From contig NYZA01000108.1 in assembly GCA_002686955.1 (NCBI GenBank), positions 1 through 64,000 on the forward strand: a stretch of DNA of 64,000 nt. Reading direction: 5' to 3'. Position numbers and translations under genes: made by a program. Within the stretch, counting starts at the first letter, position 1. Each line of letters starts with the position of its first letter. The notes beneath the pieces were generated by a model. That model was not told where the DNA came from, searched no databases, and saw only the letters and a program-made list of their open reading frames with translations. Shown piece after piece: positions 44,196 through 52,457 of this stretch. This DNA is from Gemmatimonadota bacterium. Lineage in GTDB: Bacteria; GCA-2686955.

Positions 44196-44214
44196 GGGTC
44201 CACGCAAGAAGATC
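44196..44214 (+). repeat. Solo terminal repeat of MITE/IS family A
   Basis: GGGTCCACGCAAGAAGATC matches the outer end of the insertion sequence at 63483 (GGGTCCACGCAAGAATAAC) and is preceded by TTA. It sits between the DUF4143 remnant and the stop codon of the djlA-like gene. No partner end is recognisable, so it is a leftover of an insertion or excision. Confidence 0.55.
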
Positions 44215-44215
44215 C

Positions 44216-44965
44216 TCACCGCATCCCCCGCTCCGCCGAAACCCGATCGTAGGCGTCCTGTAGATCCTGGAACTTCCGGTTGGCCAGCTCGACGAACTCT
44301 TCGGGCATGCCTTTGGCGATGATGTTGTCGGGGTGGTACTCTTTGGCGAGCCGGCGATACTTTTTTCGGATGTCGTCGTCGGAGTCGTTGGGTGAGCAGC
44401 CGAGGATGCGGTAGTAGGGAGAGACGTCGGGGATGACGCGGGCGCGCATGCGCAGATAGTCGTCGCGGCTGAACCCGAAAATGTCGGCGGCGCTTTTGAT
44501 CATGCGCTCTTCGTTAGGGTGCAGCTCGGCGTCGGCGATCGAGACGCGCAGAAGCACGTCGATCAGCATCTCTTTGACCTGGGGATCGCGGGCGAATGTC
44601 GTCGCGAATTGTGTCGCGAACTCCTCGAAGGCGTGATCCGATTCCTTCGCCTTGCGAAAGATGTCGATCGCGAAGGCGCGGGTTGGATCGTCGAGCCGGA
44701 GCTGATCCCGCATGAAGGCGTCGATGGCGTCGATTTCGTCGCGGGTGACCTGTCCGTCGGCCTGGGCGAGCTTGGCGAGCATCGAAAAGGTGCCGACGAA
44801 GAAGAGGGTTTGGCGCTCTTCGCCCCGGGTGAGGCGGGGGGCGCGCTCTCTGGCGCGGCCGGGGAAGACGGCATCGGCGGCCATCGCTCCGAGAACGGCG
44901 CCAAGGGGGCCGCCGGTGATGGCGAATCCGATGGCTCCGCCGACGATGGTCTTGAACCAGCCCAT
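44216..44965 (-). CDS. djlA: TerB-J-domain co-chaperone, DjlA-like
   Basis: A 249-residue protein starting at ATG 44965, with GGAG seven bases upstream. A Gly-rich N-terminal membrane segment (IVGGAIGFAITGGPLGAVLG) precedes a TerB-like helical domain (FVGTFSMLAKLAQADGQVT, VSIADAELHPNEERMI; residues ~55-170). A C-terminal J domain follows (YYRILGCSPNDSDDDI), with the DnaK-stimulating HPD in AKEYHPDN. This order is that of DjlA, a membrane-anchored partner of DnaK. It is divergent from the membrane protein gene at 45053. Confidence 0.9.
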   Translation of the reverse strand: MGWFKTIVGGAIGFAITGGPLGAVLGAMAADAVFPGRARERAPRLTRGEERQTLFFVGTFSMLAKLAQADGQVTRDEIDAIDAFMRDQLRLDDPTRAFAIDIFRKAKESDHAFEEFATQFATTFARDPQVKEMLIDVLLRVSIADAELHPNEERMIKSAADIFGFSRDDYLRMRARVIPDVSPYYRILGCSPNDSDDDIRKKYRRLAKEYHPDNIIAKGMPEEFVELANRKFQDLQDAYDRVSAERGMR

Positions 44966-45052
44966 GGGGTCTCCTTCGTGAGCCACGAACATCAAGGGTG
45001 GTGCGTGGCGGTCGATCGGGGATAAGGGAGCCCATGTTCGCCCTGGAAGGCC

Positions 45053-46069
45053 GTGGAACGCAACCTACAGCACAATCCGCCGATTCAACTCTTCGCGCCG
45101 GGGCCGGTGTGCGCGGGCTGGTTGGTGCTGGGAATGCTCCTGCTGGCGCCCCATGTTTCGCCCCCGGTTCTGAGGCGTGTGGCGGGGCTGATCCCTTTGT
45201 TGTACGCGGGGTCGCTGGTGCAGGCGGCGCTGGGGGCTCGGCTCGTGCGAGGGGGCGTGCGAGGAGGAACACTGGGGATAGGTCTGCTGGCGGCGGTGTG
45301 CGCGGGGGCGGGGATGATGGCGATCGAGCGGGTGAGTGGGGAGTCGAGCGCGGCCGGGGCGGCGGCGGTGCTGGCGGGATCGCTGGCGGTGTCGTGGCAT
45401 CTGCTGGTCGCCGCGGATGAAGAGGCCGCGAGGCGGCGCGGGGGCCTGTGGTTGGTGGCGAACGGGTTGGCGACGGTGGCGGGTCCCTTGATCGGGAAGG
45501 AACAGGGCACGGTGGCCGGAGTGGTTTCGGCGCACGCGATGGTGCACTCGATCGCCGCGGTGCTGCTGCTGGTGCAGAGCTGGCGGGAGGGTCCGATGCG
45601 CGGATCGGTGGACCGATCGCGGGCGGACGCGGTCGACGTGATTCCGATGGGCGGACTCTTCCTGGTGTTGCTGCTGCTCTGGAGCGCGCGCCGGTCTCTT
45701 CCGGTGCCCTTCGTGCTGCCGGCGAGCTACGCGGTGTTTCCCTGCCTCGCGGTGGTCTTCGTGGGCGTGGCCCCGGTCTCGGCGGCGCTGGGGCGAATGC
45801 GGCTCCGGCGGGAGAGGGTCGCCGGGCTCGGCGCGCTCGCGGGGGTGGTGCTGGCGGCGCCGGCGATCACACTCTCGTGGTCTCTGGCTGGCGGACTGTC
45901 GAGCCACGGGCTGGCGGAATGGGCCTTCTTCGGGGGTCTACCGATCATCGCGTTCGGCTACGCGGGGTTCCTGGCGCTGCTGGCTGGGGGGACCGAGCGA
46001 GAGGCGGTCGCGGGCGCGGGGGCACGGGGCGGTGGTGGGTTAGCCCGGATATCTCACGAGATTCCGTAG
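45053..46069 (+). CDS. Unknown polytopic membrane protein, C-terminus altered by a MITE
   Basis: A 338-residue, very hydrophobic protein with about ten transmembrane segments (VCAGWLVLGMLLLAPHV, LGIGLLAAVCAGAGMMAI, AAVLAGSLAVSWHLLVAA, GGLFLVLLLLWSA, WAFFGGLPIIAFGYAGFLAL). It starts at GTG 45053, preceded by GGAAGG. Histidines within membrane segments (SAHAMVHSIAAVLLL) recall heme or copper membrane proteins, but I cannot assign a family. The last eight residues (ARISHEIP) and the stop come from the MITE at 46044, so the original C-terminus has been replaced. Confidence 0.6.
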   Translation: MERNLQHNPPIQLFAPGPVCAGWLVLGMLLLAPHVSPPVLRRVAGLIPLLYAGSLVQAALGARLVRGGVRGGTLGIGLLAAVCAGAGMMAIERVSGESSAAGAAAVLAGSLAVSWHLLVAADEEAARRRGGLWLVANGLATVAGPLIGKEQGTVAGVVSAHAMVHSIAAVLLLVQSWREGPMRGSVDRSRADAVDVIPMGGLFLVLLLLWSARRSLPVPFVLPASYAVFPCLAVVFVGVAPVSAALGRMRLRRERVAGLGALAGVVLAAPAITLSWSLAGGLSSHGLAEWAFFGGLPIIAFGYAGFLALLAGGTEREAVAGAGARGGGGLARISHEIP

Positions 46070-46220
46070 CGAGACCGTGCAGGTTCTGGTCCTGCCGGTG
46101 CTTCGTGCCGGTTCGACGCGGAGGTGTAGTGGTGCTACGTCGCACAAGGCGAAACGGTGGGAAGTGCCGGCAGGGCAGGGAGATGTGCGGTCGCAGTAGG
46201 AATCTCGTGAGATATCCGGG
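46044..46220. mobile_element. MITE, family B (177 bp) with TTAG target duplication
   Basis: Perfect 22-bp inverted repeats begin with CCCGGATATCTCACGAGATT at 46044-46065 and end in the reverse complement at 46199-46220. TTAG flanks both sides (46040-46043 and 46221-46224). The interior has no ORF of note. The element lies between two convergent genes: its left end supplies the stop of the membrane protein gene, and the right TTAG contains the TAA stop of the xdhC-like gene. Confidence 0.85.
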
Positions 46221-47048
46221 TTAGTCGGTGGAACGAGACCCTTTCGCGCGATCGGCCAGGGATCGCACGCCATCGGCGAGCTCTCCGCGGCGGCGGATCG
46301 CTACCATTTCGGCCACGACGGCCAGCGCGATCTCTTCCGGCGTCTCGGCGCCGATGTCGAGGCCCATCGGGGCGTGAATGAGTGAGAAGCGCTCGGGCGC
46401 GACGCCCGCGCTGGCGAGGCGCATCTTGAACCGTTGCACCTTGTTGCCGCTCCCGATGAGTCCGAGATATCGGAATGCGCCCGGGAGCAGCTCGGTGAGC
46501 AGCTCTTCGTCGCCGCGGTGGGTGTGGGTGACGATCACGAGGTAGTCGTCGGAGCGGCGAGGGATCGAGAGGGCGGCGTCGACGAACTCCTCGACGCGAA
46601 CCTCCATCGCGGCGGGGAAGCGCTCTTCGGTGGCGTAGTCGGGGCGGTCGTCGATGACCGTGACGCTGAAACCGGCGTCGGCGGCGTAGCGGGCGAGCGG
46701 CTGGGCGACGTGGCCCGCGCCGAAGAGGTAGAGACGGGGCGGACCGCCCATCGCTTCGATCATGACTTCCACACTGCCTCCACAACACATCGCCAAATCG
46801 GCGCCGAGAGAAAAGGTGCGGCGCAGAATCGCGCCCCTTTCCAGGAGCCGAGCGGCCTCGGCCCTCACCTCTTCTTCGAGACGTCCCCCGCCGATCGTGC
46901 CCTCGAGGGTGCCGTCGTCGAGAACGATCATTCTCGTGCCCGCGTGGCGGGGAGAGGAGCCCTTGGTCTCGACGATGGTCACGAGGGCGAAAGGTTCGCC
47001 GCGGTCGAGAAGCTCGGTGGCGCGGCGGAAGAGGTCGGCGGGGGTCAT
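46221..47048 (-). CDS. XdhC/CoxI family protein
   Basis: A 275-residue protein. The N-terminal XdhC_CoxI half shows LVTIVETKGSSPRHAGTRMI, GTIGGGRLEEEV and the Cys pair MCCGGSVEVMIE. The C-terminal Rossmann half shows LYLFGAGHVAQPLARYAA, VIVTHTHRGDEELL and YLGLIGSGNKV. XdhC proteins bind the molybdenum cofactor and sulfurate or insert it into xanthine dehydrogenase-type enzymes. No molybdenum hydroxylase gene is in the window. The stop codon lies in the target duplication of the adjacent MITE, but the protein length is normal. Confidence 0.88.
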   Translation of the reverse strand: MTPADLFRRATELLDRGEPFALVTIVETKGSSPRHAGTRMIVLDDGTLEGTIGGGRLEEEVRAEAARLLERGAILRRTFSLGADLAMCCGGSVEVMIEAMGGPPRLYLFGAGHVAQPLARYAADAGFSVTVIDDRPDYATEERFPAAMEVRVEEFVDAALSIPRRSDDYLVIVTHTHRGDEELLTELLPGAFRYLGLIGSGNKVQRFKMRLASAGVAPERFSLIHAPMGLDIGAETPEEIALAVVAEMVAIRRRGELADGVRSLADRAKGSRSTD

Positions 47049-47334
47049 TTGGGGAGACTAGCAAAGGGAGGCATGGAGTCCGCGCCGTGGCTGCCGCGCG
47101 CGAAACGAGCGGAAGCACCGCCGGATCGTGAGACCCCGATCTCGACTCGCAACTCCTCAGCGCGGACCGAAAGGGGCGGATCGGTGGAGATCGCGACTCC
47201 TCCACGACCGTGATCGGATCGGAGCGCAGCCTGCCCGTAGCAACGTAAACGATCAGATTCGGCACGATCGAAGGGCTGAAGCCGCGATCCTAGGATCCGC
47301 TCCCCTCGCCACGAAAGTTGGTGAGAAATGCGGG

Positions 47335-47621
47335 CTAGTCCCGGGCAAAGAAGGCCGCGGCTCTTCTTGGGAAATCACGCTCCATCGCGAGCGTGCGGTT
47401 CTCACGGCGGAGTCGACGCAGCTCTTCGCGCTCCGCCGTCGTCAACGCGCCCTCGGGTCCGTGCCATCGTCGATCCCGTCCTGTTTCACCCAGTTCCGAA
47501 GCGAACTCTCGGTCAAGTCCAGGTCCCGGGCCACCTTGGCCAGGTTGCCAACCTCGCGGACCATGCGAACCGCGTCGGACTTCTGCTCACGTGTGTAGTT
47601 CCGTCGGTTTCTCTTTGACAT
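47335..47621 (-). pseudogene. IS3-family transposase OrfA remnant (frameshifted)
   Basis: SKRNRRNYTREQKSDAVRMV starts an HTH_Tnp_1 domain, followed by LDLTESSLRNWVKQDG, as in IS3-family OrfA. The frame then stops near 47445 (DPRAR*). One base away the rest continues: LTTAEREELRRLRREN, MERDFPRRAAAFFAR and a stop. OrfB and both element ends are missing. The 286 bp between 47049 and 47334 hold no gene I can recognise, only an IS-end-like sequence at 47315-47334. Confidence 0.78.
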
Positions 47622-47681
47622 GTCGAACATCCTCGCGCATCCGCGCTATCTTGGGTGTCCGAAATATCCAGGGAAGGTCGT

Positions 47682-49811
47682 TTAACGTGTTGCGGGCCAA
47701 CGCGACCATCGATCCAGTCCGGGATCTGCGCGTGGAGCTCTCGGTTTTCGATTCACCGCACCCTCTCCTAGAGGTTGCGGCGCTTCGAAATGGCCGTCGA
47801 CGTAGTGAACCCTAGGCAAGTGCATTTCGTCGGTGACCGACTGTGAACCGTTCATGACCCACGCGTCGGGATCGGGATTCGCCAGATTGTACTCCGAGTT
47901 GTCGTAGATCATCTCGGTGACGAGTGTTGTGCCGGCCGGCAAAAAGGTGGGCGGGTGCATTTGCCACTTCCGCTGGAACTTGAACTGAAAGAAGGGGATC
48001 GAGAGCAAGATTTTCCTATTGCCGTCAGGATACTCCGCTATGTACCGCGCACTTGCGCCACGGTAGTGCATGTGGGGTCCGAGAGCCAGAACAGTAATGT
48101 CGTCGCTAATCCGAGCTCGCGACTCGACAACGAAGTTGCGCGCGTGGGGCGGGATCCGGAATCCACCCTGATATATCCCCAAGCGCTTCAGCCTTCTTGG
48201 AAGTGTAGCTTGCTGGTAACGATACAGTTCCAGACGGGCTCGGTTCTCTTCGACGCGGCCGGAAGCGTTGTAATGGAATTCCAAAACGATGTAGTGCCCT
48301 TTGGGTATGAAATACGCCAGGCCCGGTGGAGCCCAGAACAGCCCTCTGGCGCGGCTCGCCGTGAGGAGGATCCGCTCGTACAAGAGCCGACTCGCCCGCT
48401 CTTTGCTCGCGAGGATCGCCGGGATTTCCGGGTCGCCCTTGACCCAGCCATCGCCGATGCCGCTCATGCCCGCTCCTGCCTGGACCGTCTTGTTCCAAGT
48501 GCCGGGTTGACTTTTGCTGACCTTCAGCATTCCATCGGGCTGAGGCACCATTTCTTCCTGGTCCAAGGGTCGGTCCAAGAGCAAGATGTTGCAGTGATGG
48601 ACGACACTGAGATTGATGTCGAGGCGGAGCGCCTCGAGGTAGAGGTCTTCTTGCGTCTGTTCACCCAGCTGCGCGTATCTGTACTCAATGAGGCCGATCG
48701 CCGGCAACACATGAGGTTCCTCCATCTCGTACACCAAATCCGGGACCTCGTACTGGGCACTCCTTCTCTCAGCGCCCATGACCGCCCGACTCTTGGTGTT
48801 TGCGATCGGGTCGGGGCCGGGACCTCGGGGCATGCCTTGAGCGATCCAATGTAGGATCGTGCGCATCTCCTCTTGGCTATGTGCGTGCCGAATGTTGCCA
48901 TAGTAGGGGTCGAGTCCCCCCGGGGGCATCCGCTGCAGACGGATCGACTGGCGGATCATCTGGGACCAGCCTTTGACCTGTTCGTAGGAATTGAAGAGGT
49001 CGAAGACGGCGGACTTCCGGTGGCAAGTGACGCATCGATCGAGCAGAATCGATGCGACATCCTCGGTGTAGGTGAGCGGGCCGGGATCGTGGAATACGAA
49101 ATCGCACGACGCGGTCCCCTTACCGCTCGGCAACCACCGGCTTATTCGGTCCCGGGTACGATCCCAGGCGTCGCCCAGACGCGAGGACCACTCCCCTTCG
49201 GGTCGGCCCCGCCCCTCGGCATCATCAAGGGCATGCTCGAGGGCCGTAGACGTCCCCTCAAGCCATCCTTCGTCGTGCCCGGCCGGTCTGCGGAGCACCT
49301 CTTTCCAGTTCTCCGTCTCAAACGCAAGCACGGCTCCCCCGCCACCGATCCCCAACGATGCCGCAACCATCTGTGTTTCGTCCATCAACACCGGAACGTC
49401 GAGATCGAGCCTTCGGAGCGCTTCGTCGATCGGTTCCCTGCGACCGCCCAGCGAGGGATTCAGGAGCAAGAATTGAATCCCACGCGGGTCGAAGCGTCGC
49501 TGTAATTCTCGAATCGACTCGAGCAGAGTCGAGTTGTGGGCGCAGTCAGGCCTGTAACCGATGAGGACGACGAGTTCGTGGTCCGCGTACTGGATCATCG
49601 TGTGGGCATGGCCCCGCTGATCGAGAAGGCGGAAATTGTCCATGTACGCATCTAGCTCTTCCGATATCGGATTGAAATAGATGCCTGTTGTCTGGCGCCA
49701 GCCGCCGCCGACCGGATTCGACACATCATCGGCGGTGGCAATGCCTGAGAGCAGAAGCAACAGTCCAGGGACCGCGAGTATCCGACACGTGTCGATGAAC
49801 AAATCTCTCAT
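47682..49811 (-). CDS. Redoxin - cytochrome c - copper (PHM-like) monooxygenase fusion protein
   Basis: A 709-residue exported protein. A signal peptide (ILAVPGLLLLLSGIATA) is followed by a redoxin-like domain (VVLIGYRPDCAHNSTLL, VPVLMDETQMVAASLGI) with one Cys at the peroxidatic position. A heme-c motif, CVTCH in LLDRCVTCHRKS, lies near residue 275 (with MPPGG downstream). A C-terminal copper type II, ascorbate-dependent monooxygenase-like domain has the Cu-ligand motifs VVHHCNILLL, VLEFHYNASG and LGPHMHYRG. Multi-domain proteins of this order occur in Planctomycetes and Acidobacteria; substrates are unknown. A redoxin lipoprotein gene ends 18 bp upstream. Confidence 0.82.
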   Translation of the reverse strand: MRDLFIDTCRILAVPGLLLLLSGIATADDVSNPVGGGWRQTTGIYFNPISEELDAYMDNFRLLDQRGHAHTMIQYADHELVVLIGYRPDCAHNSTLLESIRELQRRFDPRGIQFLLLNPSLGGRREPIDEALRRLDLDVPVLMDETQMVAASLGIGGGGAVLAFETENWKEVLRRPAGHDEGWLEGTSTALEHALDDAEGRGRPEGEWSSRLGDAWDRTRDRISRWLPSGKGTASCDFVFHDPGPLTYTEDVASILLDRCVTCHRKSAVFDLFNSYEQVKGWSQMIRQSIRLQRMPPGGLDPYYGNIRHAHSQEEMRTILHWIAQGMPRGPGPDPIANTKSRAVMGAERRSAQYEVPDLVYEMEEPHVLPAIGLIEYRYAQLGEQTQEDLYLEALRLDINLSVVHHCNILLLDRPLDQEEMVPQPDGMLKVSKSQPGTWNKTVQAGAGMSGIGDGWVKGDPEIPAILASKERASRLLYERILLTASRARGLFWAPPGLAYFIPKGHYIVLEFHYNASGRVEENRARLELYRYQQATLPRRLKRLGIYQGGFRIPPHARNFVVESRARISDDITVLALGPHMHYRGASARYIAEYPDGNRKILLSIPFFQFKFQRKWQMHPPTFLPAGTTLVTEMIYDNSEYNLANPDPDAWVMNGSQSVTDEMHLPRVHYVDGHFEAPQPLGEGAVNRKPRAPRADPGLDRWSRWPATR

Positions 49812-49829
49812 GATCTCTCCGACCGACCC

Positions 49830-50417
49830 TCAACTCTTGATGGTAATGAAGCACCCCATGGCTCGCGAGCGCGGCCGGGCAATCGGTTTTCCCTTCAAGT
49901 GGGCCTCGAGCGCGTCGACGAGATAGCTTTTGCGAGCGTGGGTCTTCTGCACATCGTAAGTGATGAGATCATCGATCGCGCCGCGGTAGACGATCTTCCA
50001 CGTCCGGGGATCGACGATCGCGGCTTCAGAAGTGATCCGCAGGCCAAGCCGTTTCACGATCTCTTGGCTCTCGTCCACGAGCACCGTAAAAGACTCGGCT
50101 TTGTACCCCGCCAGCTCCTTGGTGATCGATTCCGGCGAATCTTGTGGGCTCGCATCTACCAAGAAAAAGGGAATCCCCCGTTCCGAGTAACGCTTTTCAA
50201 GCTTCGCGATCACAGGGTAGTACTGGCGCATGATGGGGCACTGATTGCCATGCGCGATGAAGACCAACGCCCCGGCCGCGGAGTGGTCGCGCGCCGCGAA
50301 TCTGTCGCCCTTGTGCGTTGTCCCCACCAGCTCTCCCAGGCGCTTGCCTTCCACTCCGGTCCCGGGCGAGCCCTGGCAAGATGCCAAGAGCACACATAGT
50401 AAGAATAGTCGAACCAT
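49830..50417 (-). CDS. Redoxin-family lipoprotein
   Basis: A 195-residue protein starting at ATG 50417 with AAGGAA upstream. The lipobox is FLLCVLLASC (Cys14). The redoxin fold shows GALVFIAHGNQCPIMRQYYP with a single active-site Cys, VDASPQDSPESITKEL, FTVLVDESQEIVKRLGL and SEAAIVDPRTWKIVYRG. The C-terminal AMGCFITIKS carries a second Cys that may act in resolution. It is expressed ahead of the copper monooxygenase gene and repeats the redoxin theme of that protein's N-terminus, so the two probably work together in the periplasm. Confidence 0.82.
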   Translation of the reverse strand: MVRLFLLCVLLASCQGSPGTGVEGKRLGELVGTTHKGDRFAARDHSAAGALVFIAHGNQCPIMRQYYPVIAKLEKRYSERGIPFFLVDASPQDSPESITKELAGYKAESFTVLVDESQEIVKRLGLRITSEAAIVDPRTWKIVYRGAIDDLITYDVQKTHARKSYLVDALEAHLKGKPIARPRSRAMGCFITIKS

Positions 50418-50826
50418 GGGTTCCTTCCACAACTCGGGCAGATGCCAGCATAGCGAGTTATTCCTGCGCGGCAGCTTGGATGATAAGGTACTCGGCACGA
50501 GTTGGCTAGGGAGGGTCTCGGCTCGCCGCCGCGGGGATGGAGCATCGAGAGAACCGATCTCGAGGAACGATCGCCGCGCGTAAGAAGTCCTTGAAAAGAC
50601 TGCCCTCCGATTGGGCCGCCGGGACCCAATCCCCGGAAAAGGGACCGTGGGCCGGAAGTACCGGCTGCACAAGCGACACTGTTTCGGTGGCGTCGCGTGC
50701 GATCACGAGCGAATGAGGGCCGAGCGCGGGATCTCGCAACACCTCGCCACGCTCGCGAACCGATGTGCGCGGCTCTACAGAACGATTACCGGCACCGTTG
50801 CTCGTTGCGTGAACGTGGAGAACCGG
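50418..50826. other. Gene-poor stretch between redoxin gene and HipA remnant
   Basis: No ORF here has a convincing family match, start site or codon use. On the minus strand a reading frame (SLVIARDATETVSLVQPV, around 50600-50720) may be a gene fragment, but I cannot name it. Together with the flanking HipA remnant it marks a decayed segment of about 0.8 kb. Confidence 0.4.
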
Positions 50827-51108
50827 CTATCCGCCCAGCGGAGCTTCGATGCTTGCCGGGTTCGCCAGAAAGAGGGTGGGCAGGCGGTGTTGCTCCGCCT
50901 CGCCGATGACCGGGTTGCCATCGAAGATGTCCTCCAGGATGTAGGAAACATCCATGAACGGGTCGTGCGTGCCTCCGATCAAGGCGTGAGCCAAGGCCCA
51001 GATTCCGGATTTGTCCATCAGAAAGGCGATGTTCTTGACGTGGTCGCCCTGGTTGCGGGTGAAGACGTTGAAGAGCGTGCGGCGAAAGAGCTCCTCGCGA
51101 TCGGCCAT
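50827..51108 (-). pseudogene. HipA-type kinase C-terminal fragment
   Basis: The frame opens with ELFRRTLFNVFTRNQGDHVK then NIAFLMDKSGIW. The NxxDHxKN-type catalytic loop (here NQGDHVKN) and the following NIAFLMD are characteristic of HipA kinases of type II toxin-antitoxin systems. The other ~300 residues of HipA and HipB are missing. After residue ~42 the sequence (DPFMDVSYILEDIFDGNPVI) no longer looks like HipA, so the ORF seems to be a join of two fragments. Confidence 0.55.
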
Positions 51109-51213
51109 GGGGAGCGCGAATGCACGGCAGACGTGGATTCCACCGCCGTCCCACTTCTCAAGGCAGCCCGATCCGGTCTAGGCTGCCCGCATGACACTCC
51201 CGAAGAGGCGCCG

Positions 51214-51975
51214 ATGAGAAAACCGCTGCTCGATCTGCTCGCCTGCCCCTCCTGCAAAACCGCCCTCGCCCCGAACGCCCCAACCCTGGCGCCCGGCGAA
51301 GACCTGCGCGAGGGGGAGCTCCCCTGCCCTTGCGGTAAGGTCTATCCGATCCTCGACGGCGTTCCGAGCATGATCCCGAGCCGGGAGCAACAAAAGGGGA
51401 CGGAGGGGATAGGGGAAGGACGTTCCGGAATCGACCCCCGCACACCCGAGTCGTTCGGACTTCAATGGCGCACCTACGACTACGGTGACGCCACCTGGTT
51501 CAAGGACCTCGATCTACGCGTCCGCGAAATCCCCGCCATCCTCGATATCGATCCCGCCGAGATCGAGGGCAAGCTCCTGCTCGACGCCGGTTGCGGCCAT
51601 GGCGCACTGACCGCCGCCGCCACGCGCCTGGGATGCGAGACGATCGGCCTCGACATGAGCTCCGCGATCTTCGGCGCCGAGAAACGCCGCACCGAGCTCC
51701 CCGAACGCGAGGCGTCTCGCGTGCACTACGTCCACGGCAACATCCTGAAGCCGCCCTTCGCACCCGCCTCCTTCCCCCTAATCATGTCGATCGGCGTCTT
51801 GCACCACACGCCCGCCCCGGAGCTCGGCCTCAGGGAGCTCGTCCGCCGACTCGATCCGGGCGGCAAGATCTACGTGCAACTCTACCGAACCCGGGAGCCG
51901 TGGATCGGCATTCCGAACGCGACGATCCAGTTCACCGCCGCCACCCCGCCCGCTACCAACATCGGAACGTGGTAG
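51214..51975 (+). CDS. Class I methyltransferase with Trm112-like zinc ribbon, 3' truncated
   Basis: A 253-residue product starting at ATG 51214. The N-terminus is a Trm112-like ribbon (LLACPSCKTAL ... LPCPCGKVYPILDGVPSMIP). A SAM-dependent methyltransferase domain follows: LLLDAGCGHGALTAAAT (motif I), TIGLDMS and SIGVLHHTP. After KIYVQLYRTREPW (about 51900) the sequence becomes antisense to the adjoining MFS gene and ends at a chance stop, so the C-terminal part of the original protein is lost. The SAM site is intact, but activity is uncertain. Confidence 0.75.
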   Translation: MRKPLLDLLACPSCKTALAPNAPTLAPGEDLREGELPCPCGKVYPILDGVPSMIPSREQQKGTEGIGEGRSGIDPRTPESFGLQWRTYDYGDATWFKDLDLRVREIPAILDIDPAEIEGKLLLDAGCGHGALTAAATRLGCETIGLDMSSAIFGAEKRRTELPEREASRVHYVHGNILKPPFAPASFPLIMSIGVLHHTPAPELGLRELVRRLDPGGKIYVQLYRTREPWIGIPNATIQFTAATPPATNIGTW

Positions 51976-52457
51976 CCGTAAGGAGCCAGCAACCCGCCGA
52001 TGGCGGGGCCGAACAGGAACCCCACCCCGAATGAAGCGCCGATCATTCCCATCCAGCGCGTTCGTTCTTCCGTGGCCGTGACGTCGGTTACATACGCGCT
52101 AGCGACGCTAATATTTGCGCCGAACGCTCCCGCTAGAATTCTAGCGGCGAAGATCCAGGACAAAGAGCTCGCCGATCCGAGGGTGAAGAGCGCCAAACTC
52201 GTGCCCGCAATCGTCGTCAATACAACGGCTCGTCGCCCGAATCGATCGGAAAGCCTGCCCCATATCGGCGCGAAGACCGCCTGCATCGCGGCATAACTCG
52301 CCATCAAGAGGCCCAGCTCCGTCGCGCTCGCGCCGTACATACGAGCGTAGAAAGGCAAGATGGGCACCACGATCCCAAAGCCGATCAAATCGACGACGAC
52401 AACACTGAAGAGGACGACCAAAGCGGCCCTGGGAGCTTGTTGAGCCTGGTCGGTCAC
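51882..52457 (-). pseudogene. MFS transporter, truncated after about six membrane segments
   Basis: It starts at GTG 52457, overlapping the tdk stop. VVLFSVVVVDLIGFGIVVPI begins TM1, and the MFS loop motif appears as GRLSDRFGRRAVV. Membrane segments continue to AAVNWIVAFG near 51930, about half of a normal 12-TM transporter of the TetA/drug-efflux type. Then the frame runs into antisense methyltransferase sequence and stops. The C-terminal half is deleted, so transport is unlikely. Confidence 0.8.

Noticed and set aside
50452-50475. AGTTATTCCTGCGCG resembling the MITE family A end (AGTTATTCTTGCGCG)
   Set aside because: 14 of 15 bases match, but the outer AACCC end, a partner repeat and TNA flanks are missing, so I could not call an element.
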